Below, piece by piece: positions 14,357 through 21,061 of a stretch of DNA of 21,061 bases (its first letter is position 1; each line of letters begins with the position of its first letter). The notes beneath the pieces are model-generated. The model saw only the letters and a list, made by a program, of their open reading frames with translations. It ran no database searches and had not been told where the DNA came from. The position numbers and the translations under genes were made by a program. The DNA is from JALOOE01 sp964423545 (GTDB taxonomy: Bacteria > Chloroflexota > Anaerolineae > CG2-30-64-16). Where the stretch lies: the NCBI GenBank assembly GCA_964423545.1, contig CAYRFV010000073.1:1-21061 (forward strand). Direction: 5' to 3'.

Positions 14357-15516
14357 TCGGCCCATCCGCAATTGTCGAGCTGGAGTCGGCCCACACCTCC
14401 GGCGTCTATCCTAAGCGGCCGCTGGCAATCGTGCGCGGACAGGGCGCGCACGCGTGGGACGCCGAGGGCCGCGAATACGTCGACTGTGTCGGCGGACAGG
14501 GCGCGGCCAACCTGGGTCATGCCCACCCGGACATCGTAGCGGCGATCAGCCGCCAGGCGACCACCCTGATTTCCTGCCCCGAGATCTTCTACAACGACCA
14601 GCGCGCACAGCTGCTCGCCCGGCTCGCCGGCGTTGCGCCGGCGGGGCTGGACCGGAGCTTCCTGTGCAATTCCGGCGCAGAGGCCAATGAGGCGGCGATC
14701 AAATTCGCTCGACTGAGCACCGGCCGCGCCGGCATTGTCGCGGCGATGCGCAGCTTCCACGGCCGGACGTTCGGTGCACTGTCAGCGACATGGAACAAGG
14801 AGTATCGCCAGCCGTTCGAGCCCCTGGTGCCCGGCTTTTCCCATGTGCCCTACAACGATCTTGCGGCGCTGGAGGCTGCCGTGGGCGACGACGTCGCTGC
14901 GGTGATCCTCGAGGTCGTCCAGGGTGAAGGGGGGGTACACCCCGGCGCGCCCGAGTACCTGCACGGCGCGCGGGCGCTCTGCCGCGAGCGCGGCGCGCTG
15001 CTGATCCTCGATGAGGTGCAGACCGGCTATGGCCGCACCGGGAAGCTGTTCGCATGCCAGCATGACGACATCGAGCCCGACCTGATGACGGTCGCGAAAT
15101 CGATGGCCGGCGGACTGCCGATGGGCGCCTGCCTGATCGGCCCGCGCGTCACGGGCATCAAGCCGATGACGCACGGCAGCACATTCGGCGGCAACCCCCT
15201 GGCTTGCGCGGCCGCGCTGGCGACCCTCGATGTGATGGGGCGCGATGATCTGCCCGGTCGTGCAGCGCGCCTCGGCGAATATCTGGTCGGCCGGCTGCGG
15301 CGCATCGAATCGCCGCTGATCCGCGAGGTTCGAGGGCTTGGGCTGCTCGTCGGCATCGATCTGAAAGTCAAGGTAACGCCGATCCTGCAGAAGCTGCAAG
15401 AGCGCGGTGTGCTCGCCCTGCCGGCGGGGAGCACCGTCCTGCGCCTGCTCCCCCCTCTGGTCATCGAGCAGGACGATCTGGATCGGGTGGCGGACGCAAT
15501 CGAGCAGACGTTGTAG
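14353..15516 (+). CDS. lysJ: LysJ, LysW-aminoadipate semialdehyde aminotransferase
   Basis: A 387-aa class III PLP-dependent aminotransferase (ArgD family). It converts LysW-bound aminoadipate semialdehyde to LysW-lysine with glutamate as donor. The PLP motif LLILDEVQTGYGRTG places the pyridine-nitrogen Asp at 220, and Lys249 in TVAKSMAGGLPMGA forms the Schiff base. The substrate arm GSTFGGNPLACAAALATLDVM is intact. The N terminus has the LysJ-like SGVYPKRPLAIVRGQGAHAWD. The start overlaps the lysZ stop. 85 bp of GC-rich sequence with partial inverted repeats separates it from the homocitrate synthase gene. In the arginine route a similar enzyme serves as ArgD, so dual use is possible. Confidence 0.92.
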   Translation: MIGPSAIVELESAHTSGVYPKRPLAIVRGQGAHAWDAEGREYVDCVGGQGAANLGHAHPDIVAAISRQATTLISCPEIFYNDQRAQLLARLAGVAPAGLDRSFLCNSGAEANEAAIKFARLSTGRAGIVAAMRSFHGRTFGALSATWNKEYRQPFEPLVPGFSHVPYNDLAALEAAVGDDVAAVILEVVQGEGGVHPGAPEYLHGARALCRERGALLILDEVQTGYGRTGKLFACQHDDIEPDLMTVAKSMAGGLPMGACLIGPRVTGIKPMTHGSTFGGNPLACAAALATLDVMGRDDLPGRAARLGEYLVGRLRRIESPLIREVRGLGLLVGIDLKVKVTPILQKLQERGVLALPAGSTVLRLLPPLVIEQDDLDRVADAIEQTL

Positions 15517-15601
15517 GAGCTGGGGGCCGGAGGTCAGGTGAGTGGGCTGCGAGGCTCCGGCTCCCGATGCCGGCTTCCCGGCTCCTATTTCAGGAGGAAG
15601 C

Positions 15602-16780
15602 ATGTCCCTGGAACAGTACTACATCATCGACTCGACGCTGCGCGAGGGTGAGCAGTTCATCAACGCGCAGTTCAACCGAGAGCAGAAAGTGCGCATCGCC
15701 CGCGGGCTGGATGAATTCGGCGTCGAATACCTGGAGCTGACTTCGCCGATGGCCTCGCCGGGCAGTCTGGAAGACCTGAAAGCGATCACTCGATTGGGCC
15801 TGAGGTCGCGCATCCTCACCCACATCCGGTGCCACAAGGAGGACGCGGCGGTGGCGCTCGACACCGGAGTCGATGGCGTCGATGTGGTCATCGGAACCTC
15901 CTCCAGGCTGCGCCAGTTCAGCCACGGCAAAAGCATCGACGAGATCATCGATCTGGCGGCCGACGTGTTGGCGTGGATCAGGGCGCAGGCGCCGGACATC
16001 GAGCTCCGCTTCAGCACCGAAGACTCCTTCCGCAGCGACGAGGCCGAGCTGCTGCGCGTCTACCTGGCCGTCGACAAGCTGGGCGTGGTCAATCGGCTGG
16101 GCACGGCTGACACGGTGGGCATCGCCACGCCATCCCAGGTGGCGCGCATTGTGGGCACGCTGCGCCGGCTGACCAAGTGCGATATCGAGTTCCATGGCCA
16201 CAACGACTCGGGCTGCGCGATCGCCAATGCGTTCGCCGCGCTGGAAGCGGGCGCCACCCACATCGACACGACCGTCCTGGGCATCGGTGAGCGCAACGGC
16301 ATCACGCCGCTCGGCGGCCTGGTGGCGCGGATGTACACGCACCAGCGCGAGTCGGCCCGGGCGAAATATCGGCTGGACCGCTTGCGCTCGCTGGAGATGA
16401 TGGTGGCTGAGATGGTCGGCGTCGATGTGCCGTTCAACAACTACGTCACCGGCTTCAGCGCATTCACGCACAAGGCCGGCATCCACGCCAAGGCGATCCT
16501 GAACGCGCCGGAGACGTACGAAGCGCTCGACCCGCACGACTTCGGCCTGACGCGCTACATTTCGATCGCGCACCGGCTGACCGGCTGGAATGCCGTGAAA
16601 GCGCGCGCGGAACAGCTTGACCTCAGCCTATCTGACGGCCAGATCAAGGCGCTGACGCAGCACATCAAGACGCTGGCCGATGAGCGCGCGCTGACGCTGG
16701 ACGATGTGGATGGCCTGCTGCGCCATTGGGCGAACGGCAGCGAGACGGTCGAGTCGCCGCTGCCGTCAGGCGTGGCGTAG
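15602..16780 (+). CDS. hcs: Homocitrate synthase
   Basis: A 392-aa DRE-TIM metallolyase that condenses acetyl-CoA with 2-oxoglutarate to homocitrate, the first committed step of the alpha-aminoadipate route. The N terminus IIDSTLREGEQFINAQF holds the DxTLREGEQ signature (Asp10, Arg14, Glu15). FHGHNDSGCAIANA gives metal-binding His198 and His200, and IGERNGITPLGG and HKAGIHAKAI follow. The FGVEYLELTSPMASP and RFSTEDSFRS stretches closely resemble Thermus homocitrate synthase rather than isopropylmalate synthase. At 392 aa it lacks the LeuA regulatory domain; feedback by lysine at the active site is known in this family. AGGAGG (15592-15597) is 4 nt before the ATG at 15602; the open frame begins 60 nt earlier without family sequence. 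Confidence 0.92.
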   Translation: MSLEQYYIIDSTLREGEQFINAQFNREQKVRIARGLDEFGVEYLELTSPMASPGSLEDLKAITRLGLRSRILTHIRCHKEDAAVALDTGVDGVDVVIGTSSRLRQFSHGKSIDEIIDLAADVLAWIRAQAPDIELRFSTEDSFRSDEAELLRVYLAVDKLGVVNRLGTADTVGIATPSQVARIVGTLRRLTKCDIEFHGHNDSGCAIANAFAALEAGATHIDTTVLGIGERNGITPLGGLVARMYTHQRESARAKYRLDRLRSLEMMVAEMVGVDVPFNNYVTGFSAFTHKAGIHAKAILNAPETYEALDPHDFGLTRYISIAHRLTGWNAVKARAEQLDLSLSDGQIKALTQHIKTLADERALTLDDVDGLLRHWANGSETVESPLPSGVA

Positions 16781-16798
16781 CCTGGTTGCGAGAGGCGC

Positions 16799-16818
16799 CG
16801 CATCGCGTGCGCGATGCG
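16799..16818. repeat. 20-bp near-palindrome between homocitrate synthase and homoaconitase
   Basis: CGCATCGCG (16799-16807) and CGCGATGCG (16810-16818) are perfect inverted arms separated by two bases. It lies in the 76-bp gap, 18 bp after the homocitrate synthase stop. There is no T-tract. It could be an mRNA hairpin that tunes the level of downstream genes, a protein site, or chance in GC-rich DNA. Confidence 0.45.
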
Positions 16819-16856
16819 ATTCGGACGGGAGTTGCAGTTCATCGGGAGTTCAATCC

Positions 16857-18890
16857 ATGGGATACACCTTTGCGGAGAAGGCGCTCGCCCGCGCCGCCGG
16901 GCTCAAGCACGCCGTCGCGGGCCAGATCGTCGACGTGCAGCCCGATGTGGCGCTGAGCCACGACAACACGGCGGCCATCGCCAGCCTGTTCCGCAGCCTG
17001 GGCTACGGCCGCGTGCGGCATCCTGAGCGCCTGGCCATCTTCATCGACCATGCCGTGCCCGCGCCGAGCGTCGAACACGCGCTGAACCACAAGGAGACGC
17101 GGGAATTCGTAGCCGAGCAGGGCATCGAACACTTCTACGACGCGGGCCGCGGCATCTGTCACCAGGTGGCGAGCGAGGAAGCGCTGGTCGCGCCGGGCCA
17201 GCTCATCCTCGGCGCCGACAGCCACACGCCGCACGCCGGCTGGCTGGGCGCGTTCGGGGCCGGCATCGGCCGCAGCGAAATGGCCGCGATCTGGGCCACG
17301 GGCCAGCTGTGGTTGCGCGTGCCGGAGACAATCCGCGTCGAGCTTGAGGGCGAGCTGCCCCCCGGCGTGACATCGAAAGACCTGGGCCTCTGGGTGTTGA
17401 AGGTGCTCGGACCGGAGGCCGGCATCTACCGGGCGCTGGAGTTCGGCGGTTCAGGGCTGCGCACGTTGAGCATCGAGAGCCGCATGGTGCTGCCGAACCT
17501 GATGGCCGAATCGGGCGCGAAAAGCGCCTACCTGGAACCAGACGGGGCAGTCTTCGCGTGGCTGGCTCGAAGGTTGTCGGTCAAGCCAGCGCTCAAGGCT
17601 CAGGTCGGTGCGAGCGTGCGGCATGACCTGCAACCCGATGCCGCGGCTGCCCAGGCCTGGAGCGAGCGATTGGCTGCGGCTGCGCTCTATCCCGACCCCG
17701 ATGCAGTCTACCTGGAGCGGCATACGATCGATCTGAGCCGGTTGGAGCCGATTGTCGCTGCGCCGCACAACCCGGCCAGGGCCACGCCGCTCTCGGCGGT
17801 CGCAGGTACGCACATCGATCAGGCATTCCTGGGCACCTGCACCAACGGCCGGCTGGAGGATCTTGCGGCCGCGGCGGCCGTCCTGCGCGGCCCGGACGGC
17901 CAGGTGCGGCAGGTGGCGCCAGGCACACGCCTGGTGGTGATTCCTGCCTCCAGCGAAGTGCTGCAGCAGGCGTTGGCGCTCGGCTATGTAGAGACCTTCA
18001 TTGCCGCGGGCGCCATGTTGGGGACGCCCGGCTGCGGCCCCTGCATGGGCAACCACCTGGGCATCCCCGCAACGGGAGAAGTGGTGATCAGCAGCGGCAA
18101 CCGCAACTTCCGCGGGCGGATGGGCAACCCGGAAAGCGCCGTCTACCTGGCCAGTCCGGCGGTGGTCGCCGCCAGCGCGGTGTTGGGCCGCATTGCCGAC
18201 CCGAGAGAGGTGTTCCTGGAAGCGGGAGAGAGTAGGAAGCAGAGCGCCGGCGCCATACCGGTGGCCGCCGCCGTCAAGGTCAGCGAACTGGGCCACCGAG
18301 CGGAAGCGGCGCATGATGCAAAGCAGAAGGCATCGACTGGGCAACCCGCCGTTGTTCGGCCCGCCGCCGGCTTCGAACAACCGGCATCCGGTTTCACCGG
18401 TCGCGTCTGGAAGTATGGCGACGACGTCAACACCGATGTCATCTTCCCCGGCAAGTACACCTACACCATCAAGGATGAAGCGGAAATGGCGAAGCATGCG
18501 CTGGAGGACCTTGACCCGGCGTTTGCGGGCGGCGTACGGCCCGGCGATATCATCGTGGGTGGCCGCAATTGGGGCGCAGGATCGAGCCGCGAGCAAGCGG
18601 TGACTTGCCTGAAGGCTGCCGGCGTACGGGTCATCGTGGCCGCTTCGTTTGCGCGCATCTTCTTCCGCAATGCGGTCAACAACAGCGTCTTGCCGGTCGT
18701 GTGCCCCGAGGCGGTTGCAGCCATCCAGCCGGGCGAGACGATCGCGGTGGATATCGACCGCTACGTCGTGCGCTGTGGAGCGGGGGAGTTCGCCTTCCAA
18801 CCGCTGTCGCCGTCCGTCCGACAGATCATCGAAGCCGGCGGGCTGCTCGAGATGCTGCGCAAGGAGCTCGCATGCCGATCGTCTGTCTGA
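16857..18890 (+). CDS. lysTU: Homoaconitase, large and small subunits fused
   Basis: A 677-aa aconitase-superfamily protein. Residues 1 to about 445 are LeuC/LysT-like with a [4Fe-4S] site formed by Cys328 (GTCTNGR), Cys393 and Cys396 (GCGPCMGN). A poorly conserved Ala/Gln/Glu-rich linker covers about 455-510. Residues 512-677 are LeuD/LysU-like, with GDDVNTDVIFPGKY, GGRNWGAGSSREQA and IFFRNAVNNS. Each half is complete, so this is one continuous homoaconitase that isomerises homocitrate to homoisocitrate; Thermus uses two proteins for the same job. The context favours homoaconitate over isopropylmalate. ATG 16857 has GGGAG 8 nt upstream; an earlier in-frame reading overlaps the previous gene. 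The last 19 bases overlap the next gene. Confidence 0.9.
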   Translation: MGYTFAEKALARAAGLKHAVAGQIVDVQPDVALSHDNTAAIASLFRSLGYGRVRHPERLAIFIDHAVPAPSVEHALNHKETREFVAEQGIEHFYDAGRGICHQVASEEALVAPGQLILGADSHTPHAGWLGAFGAGIGRSEMAAIWATGQLWLRVPETIRVELEGELPPGVTSKDLGLWVLKVLGPEAGIYRALEFGGSGLRTLSIESRMVLPNLMAESGAKSAYLEPDGAVFAWLARRLSVKPALKAQVGASVRHDLQPDAAAAQAWSERLAAAALYPDPDAVYLERHTIDLSRLEPIVAAPHNPARATPLSAVAGTHIDQAFLGTCTNGRLEDLAAAAAVLRGPDGQVRQVAPGTRLVVIPASSEVLQQALALGYVETFIAAGAMLGTPGCGPCMGNHLGIPATGEVVISSGNRNFRGRMGNPESAVYLASPAVVAASAVLGRIADPREVFLEAGESRKQSAGAIPVAAAVKVSELGHRAEAAHDAKQKASTGQPAVVRPAAGFEQPASGFTGRVWKYGDDVNTDVIFPGKYTYTIKDEAEMAKHALEDLDPAFAGGVRPGDIIVGGRNWGAGSSREQAVTCLKAAGVRVIVAASFARIFFRNAVNNSVLPVVCPEAVAAIQPGETIAVDIDRYVVRCGAGEFAFQPLSPSVRQIIEAGGLLEMLRKELACRSSV

Positions 18891-19882
18891 TTCCCGGCGA
18901 CGGGGTGGGCCAGGAGGTGATCCCGGCGGCTGCACAGGTGATGTCGGCCGTGTCGCCCGACCTTCGCTTCGTGGATGCCGACGCCGGCTGGAACTGCTTC
19001 CAGCGCACCGGCGTCGCCCTGCCAGGCGCCACGGTCGAAGCCGTAGCGTCTTCCGATGGCGCGCTGTTCGGCGCGACGCAGTCGCCCAACGAGGTGGTGC
19101 CCGGCTACCGAAGCCCGATCCTGGCGCTGCGCAAGCACTTCGACCTCTTCGCCAACCTGCGCCCCACGAGCAGCTTGCTTCCCCAGGGACCGCAACTCGA
19201 TTTCCTGATCGTACGAGAGAACACCGAGGGGCTCTACGCGGGCCGCGAACGAAACGAAGGCGCTGACACGGCGGTCGCCGAGCGCGTGATCACCCGCCGC
19301 GCCAGCGAGCGGATCGCGCGCGTCGCCTTCTCGCAGGCGCGCCAGCGATCCTCGGTTCTCGGTCGCGGCTCATCGGTCACCATCGTCCACAAGGCCAATG
19401 TACTGAAACTCACCGACGGTCTCTTTCGCCAGGCTTGCCTGGCGGTTGCTGCAGCATTCCCCGAAGTGAAGGTGCAGGAGATGCTGGTGGACGCGGCTGC
19501 CATGTGGTTGGTGAAAGAACCGCAGCGCTTTGATGTGATTGTCGCCACCAACTTGTTTGGTGATATACTGTCTGATGAGGCATCCGGGCTGGTCGGCGGG
19601 CTGGGCGTCGCGCCGTCGGCCAACGTCGGGGCCGGGCGTGTGGCCGTGTGCGAGCCAGTGCACGGGAGCGCGCCGGATATCGCCGGCAGAGGCATCGCGA
19701 ATCCGATCGGAGCCATCCTCAGCGCGGCGATGTTGTTCGATCATTGGGGCGAAGCGGCCCGAGGCGACCGCGTGCGTCGCGCCGTAGCCGACACCGTTGC
19801 CGCCGGCGTCATCACACCCGACCTGGGTGGCCGGGCGACAACACAGCAAGTCACTGCGGCGATCCTGGAACGGTTGGGCTGA
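18872..19882 (+). CDS. hicdh: Homoisocitrate dehydrogenase
   Basis: A 336-aa beta-decarboxylating dehydrogenase that oxidises homoisocitrate to 2-oxoadipate with NAD+ and Mg2+. It has the IPGDGVGQEV start, the substrate loop SPNEVVPGYRSPILALRKHFDLFANLRP (HICDH-like VPGY...SP...LR pattern), RENTEGLYAGRER, HKANVLKLTDG (catalytic Lys), metal aspartates in VDAAAMWLV and GDILSDEAS, and EPVHGSAPDIAG. Close relatives are isopropylmalate and isocitrate dehydrogenases; the operon and the VPGY loop favour homoisocitrate. One oddity is VDAAAM, where Thermus HICDH has VDNCAM; isopropylmalate dehydrogenases have Ala there too, so wider substrate range is possible. ATG 18872 has AAGGAG 5 nt upstream, inside the homoaconitase gene, giving a 19-nt overlap. 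Confidence 0.9.
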   Translation: MPIVCLIPGDGVGQEVIPAAAQVMSAVSPDLRFVDADAGWNCFQRTGVALPGATVEAVASSDGALFGATQSPNEVVPGYRSPILALRKHFDLFANLRPTSSLLPQGPQLDFLIVRENTEGLYAGRERNEGADTAVAERVITRRASERIARVAFSQARQRSSVLGRGSSVTIVHKANVLKLTDGLFRQACLAVAAAFPEVKVQEMLVDAAAMWLVKEPQRFDVIVATNLFGDILSDEASGLVGGLGVAPSANVGAGRVAVCEPVHGSAPDIAGRGIANPIGAILSAAMLFDHWGEAARGDRVRRAVADTVAAGVITPDLGGRATTQQVTAAILERLG

Positions 19883-19915
19883 GCCGGCGCCGCAGCGACA
19901 CCCCAGCGAGGAATC

Positions 19916-21028
19916 ATGAGCACGCAACTGCACCACATGCCGCCGGATGAGGCTGCCAGCGAGGGCCTGGCGCTCCTGCAAACGCTTCTCGAAGTCCGCT
20001 CTCCGTCGGGCCACGAGACTCCCGCCGTCACCTACCTGGTCGACTGGATGAGCCGTCGCGGCTTCGCCGCACACCGCGACGCGGCCGGGAATGCCGTCGG
20101 CGTCCTGAGCGAGTCGGGCAGCAACGGCAGCTCGAAGGCCCTACGCGAGATCATCCTGCTCGGACACATCGACACGGTCCCGGGCTTCCCACGCGTGATC
20201 GTCAAGGGCGACAAGCTCTACGGCCGCGGGGCGGTCGACGCCAAAGGTCCCCTGGCGGCGTTTGTGACGGCCGCCGGGATCGTGGGGCCGGTTCCCGGCT
20301 GGCGGATCGTCGTGGTCGGCGCGGTCGAGGAGGAGAGCGCGACCGCCAAGGGCGCGCGCTACATCGCCAGCAAACGCAGCCCCGATCTGGCCGTCGTCGG
20401 CGAGCCGACCGGCTGGCAGCGGATGGCGCTCGGCTACAAGGGACGGCTGCTCGCCGATGTGACGGTGCAGCGTCTCGTGTCGCACACTGCAGGCCCGATC
20501 CTCGGCGCGCCGGAAATGGCGGTTGCGTTCTGGAACTGCGTCACACAGAAAATCGCAGCGTTGAACGAGGGGAAAGAACGGATTTGGGACCAGGTGACGC
20601 CGAGCCTGCGGAGCTTCAACTCCTCCGATGATGGGCTGCTGGAGACGGTCCAGATGCACCTGGGCTTTCGCGTACCCGTCGATGTGACGCCGGATCAGGT
20701 GAAGGCGCTGCTTGTGACGTGCGCGGACAATGTGGGCATCACCTTCAGCGGTGAGGACCACGCGTACCGCTCGGAGAAGAACAGCCCGCTGGTGCGCCAC
20801 TTCCTCAACGCCATCCGCAGCCAGGGCGGCGCGCCGGGCTTCACTCTCAAGACTGGCACCTCCGACATGAATACGGTCGGCCCGGTGTGGCGCTGTCCCA
20901 TCGTCGCCTATGGCCCCGGCGACAGCAGTCTGGACCACACGCCGAACGAGCACGTCTCCATCGAGGAATGGCGCCGCGCGGTGGCCGTGCTCGCCGAGAT
21001 GCTGCGGCAGGCTGTCACGAGTAGCTGA
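19916..21028 (+). CDS. lysK: LysK, LysW-lysine hydrolase
   Basis: A 370-aa M20-family metallopeptidase that releases lysine from LysW, regenerating the carrier. Metal-binding residues are in place: His84 and Asp86 (LLGHIDTVPG), bridging Asp108 (YGRGAVDAKG), Glu138/Glu139 (VEEES), Glu163 (VGEPTG) and a C-terminal His (SLDHTPNEH). The dimer-domain His motif is VSHTAGP. The family and position at the end of a lysWXYZJ cluster support LysK; ArgE- or DapE-like activity is less likely. GAGGA ends 3 nt before the ATG, a short spacing. Thirty-three bases follow the stop inside the window with no feature visible. The same enzyme may release ornithine from LysW if the pathway also makes arginine. Confidence 0.92.
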   Translation: MSTQLHHMPPDEAASEGLALLQTLLEVRSPSGHETPAVTYLVDWMSRRGFAAHRDAAGNAVGVLSESGSNGSSKALREIILLGHIDTVPGFPRVIVKGDKLYGRGAVDAKGPLAAFVTAAGIVGPVPGWRIVVVGAVEEESATAKGARYIASKRSPDLAVVGEPTGWQRMALGYKGRLLADVTVQRLVSHTAGPILGAPEMAVAFWNCVTQKIAALNEGKERIWDQVTPSLRSFNSSDDGLLETVQMHLGFRVPVDVTPDQVKALLVTCADNVGITFSGEDHAYRSEKNSPLVRHFLNAIRSQGGAPGFTLKTGTSDMNTVGPVWRCPIVAYGPGDSSLDHTPNEHVSIEEWRRAVAVLAEMLRQAVTSS

Positions 21029-21061
21029 TAGGCATGGGCTGGGAGCCGGGAGCATTTCCGG

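Noticed and set aside
15517..15601. GC-rich partial inverted repeats (GCCGGAG / CTCCGGC) before homocitrate synthase
   Set aside because: Seven-base arms with a 22-nt loop and no T-tract, not distinct from the GC-rich background, so not called as a terminator.
17451..18935. Minus-strand open frame of 494 codons
   Set aside because: It lies opposite the homoaconitase gene, whose domains are clear. Long antisense frames are expected in GC-rich coding DNA, and the translation resembles no protein.
1..21061. CRISPR array, tRNA, rRNA, insertion sequence or prophage genes
   Set aside because: No regularly spaced repeats, no tRNA-like or rRNA-like stretch, and no transposase, integrase or phage protein seen on either strand.

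Overview
The window is about 21 kb of GC-rich bacterial DNA. It joins a carbohydrate or C1-type catabolic segment, a large transcription regulator with a divergent ATPase, and a lysine biosynthesis operon that uses the amino-group carrier protein LysW. A LysW-type alpha-aminoadipate pathway together with a SARP/BTAD-NB-ARC-TPR regulator and a GH4 / UroD-like / oxidoreductase set best suggests a member of the Chloroflexota (Anaerolineae/Caldilineae-like). This is inference from gene content; no rRNA or other phylogenetic marker is present, and a Deinococcota-like lineage is not excluded.

Positions 1-5874 (metabolic segment): a 5'-truncated family 4 glycosidase (GH4) and a UroD-superfamily protein lie on the + strand. 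The UroD-like protein keeps the His-x-Cys...Cys zinc motif of MtaA/CmuA methyltransferases. They are separated from a convergent minus-strand exported protein of unknown function by a dispersed-type palindromic repeat. Divergent from the exported protein is a two-gene unit, an aldo/keto reductase followed by a zinc-type medium-chain dehydrogenase.

Positions 5875-10762 (regulatory segment): a palindromic repeat with tandem 13-mers separates the dehydrogenase from a convergent 1149-aa SARP-family regulator on the minus strand. Divergent from the regulator is a 401-aa P-loop ATPase. The 120-bp gap between them holds two TGCAACG heptamers at 11-bp spacing just upstream of an extended -10 box, the layout of a SARP-activated promoter.

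Positions 10763-11225 (leader of the lysine operon): no large gene lies here, but the stretch is densely organised. A near-perfect sigma-70 promoter is followed by two consecutive units. Each unit consists of a short lysine/arginine-rich peptide ORF (25 and 23 codons), a gap of 31-32 nt, and an intrinsic terminator. In the first unit, the end of the peptide ORF is complementary to the left arm of the terminator, forming a ready-made antiterminator. I read this as a tandem leader-peptide attenuator controlling lysine (possibly lysine and arginine) synthesis.

Positions 11226-21028 (lysine operon): lysW, lysX, lysY, lysZ, lysJ, homocitrate synthase, a fused large+small-subunit homoaconitase, homoisocitrate dehydrogenase and lysK all lie on the + strand, several with ATGA stop/start overlaps. 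The last-listed enzymes of the first half (homocitrate synthase, homoaconitase, homoisocitrate dehydrogenase) convert 2-oxoglutarate and acetyl-CoA to 2-oxoadipate. After transamination to alpha-aminoadipate, LysX couples the amino acid to the C-terminal Glu of LysW, LysZ phosphorylates it, LysY reduces it, LysJ transaminates it, and LysK releases lysine. Only the 2-oxoadipate aminotransferase (LysN-type) is missing from the window.
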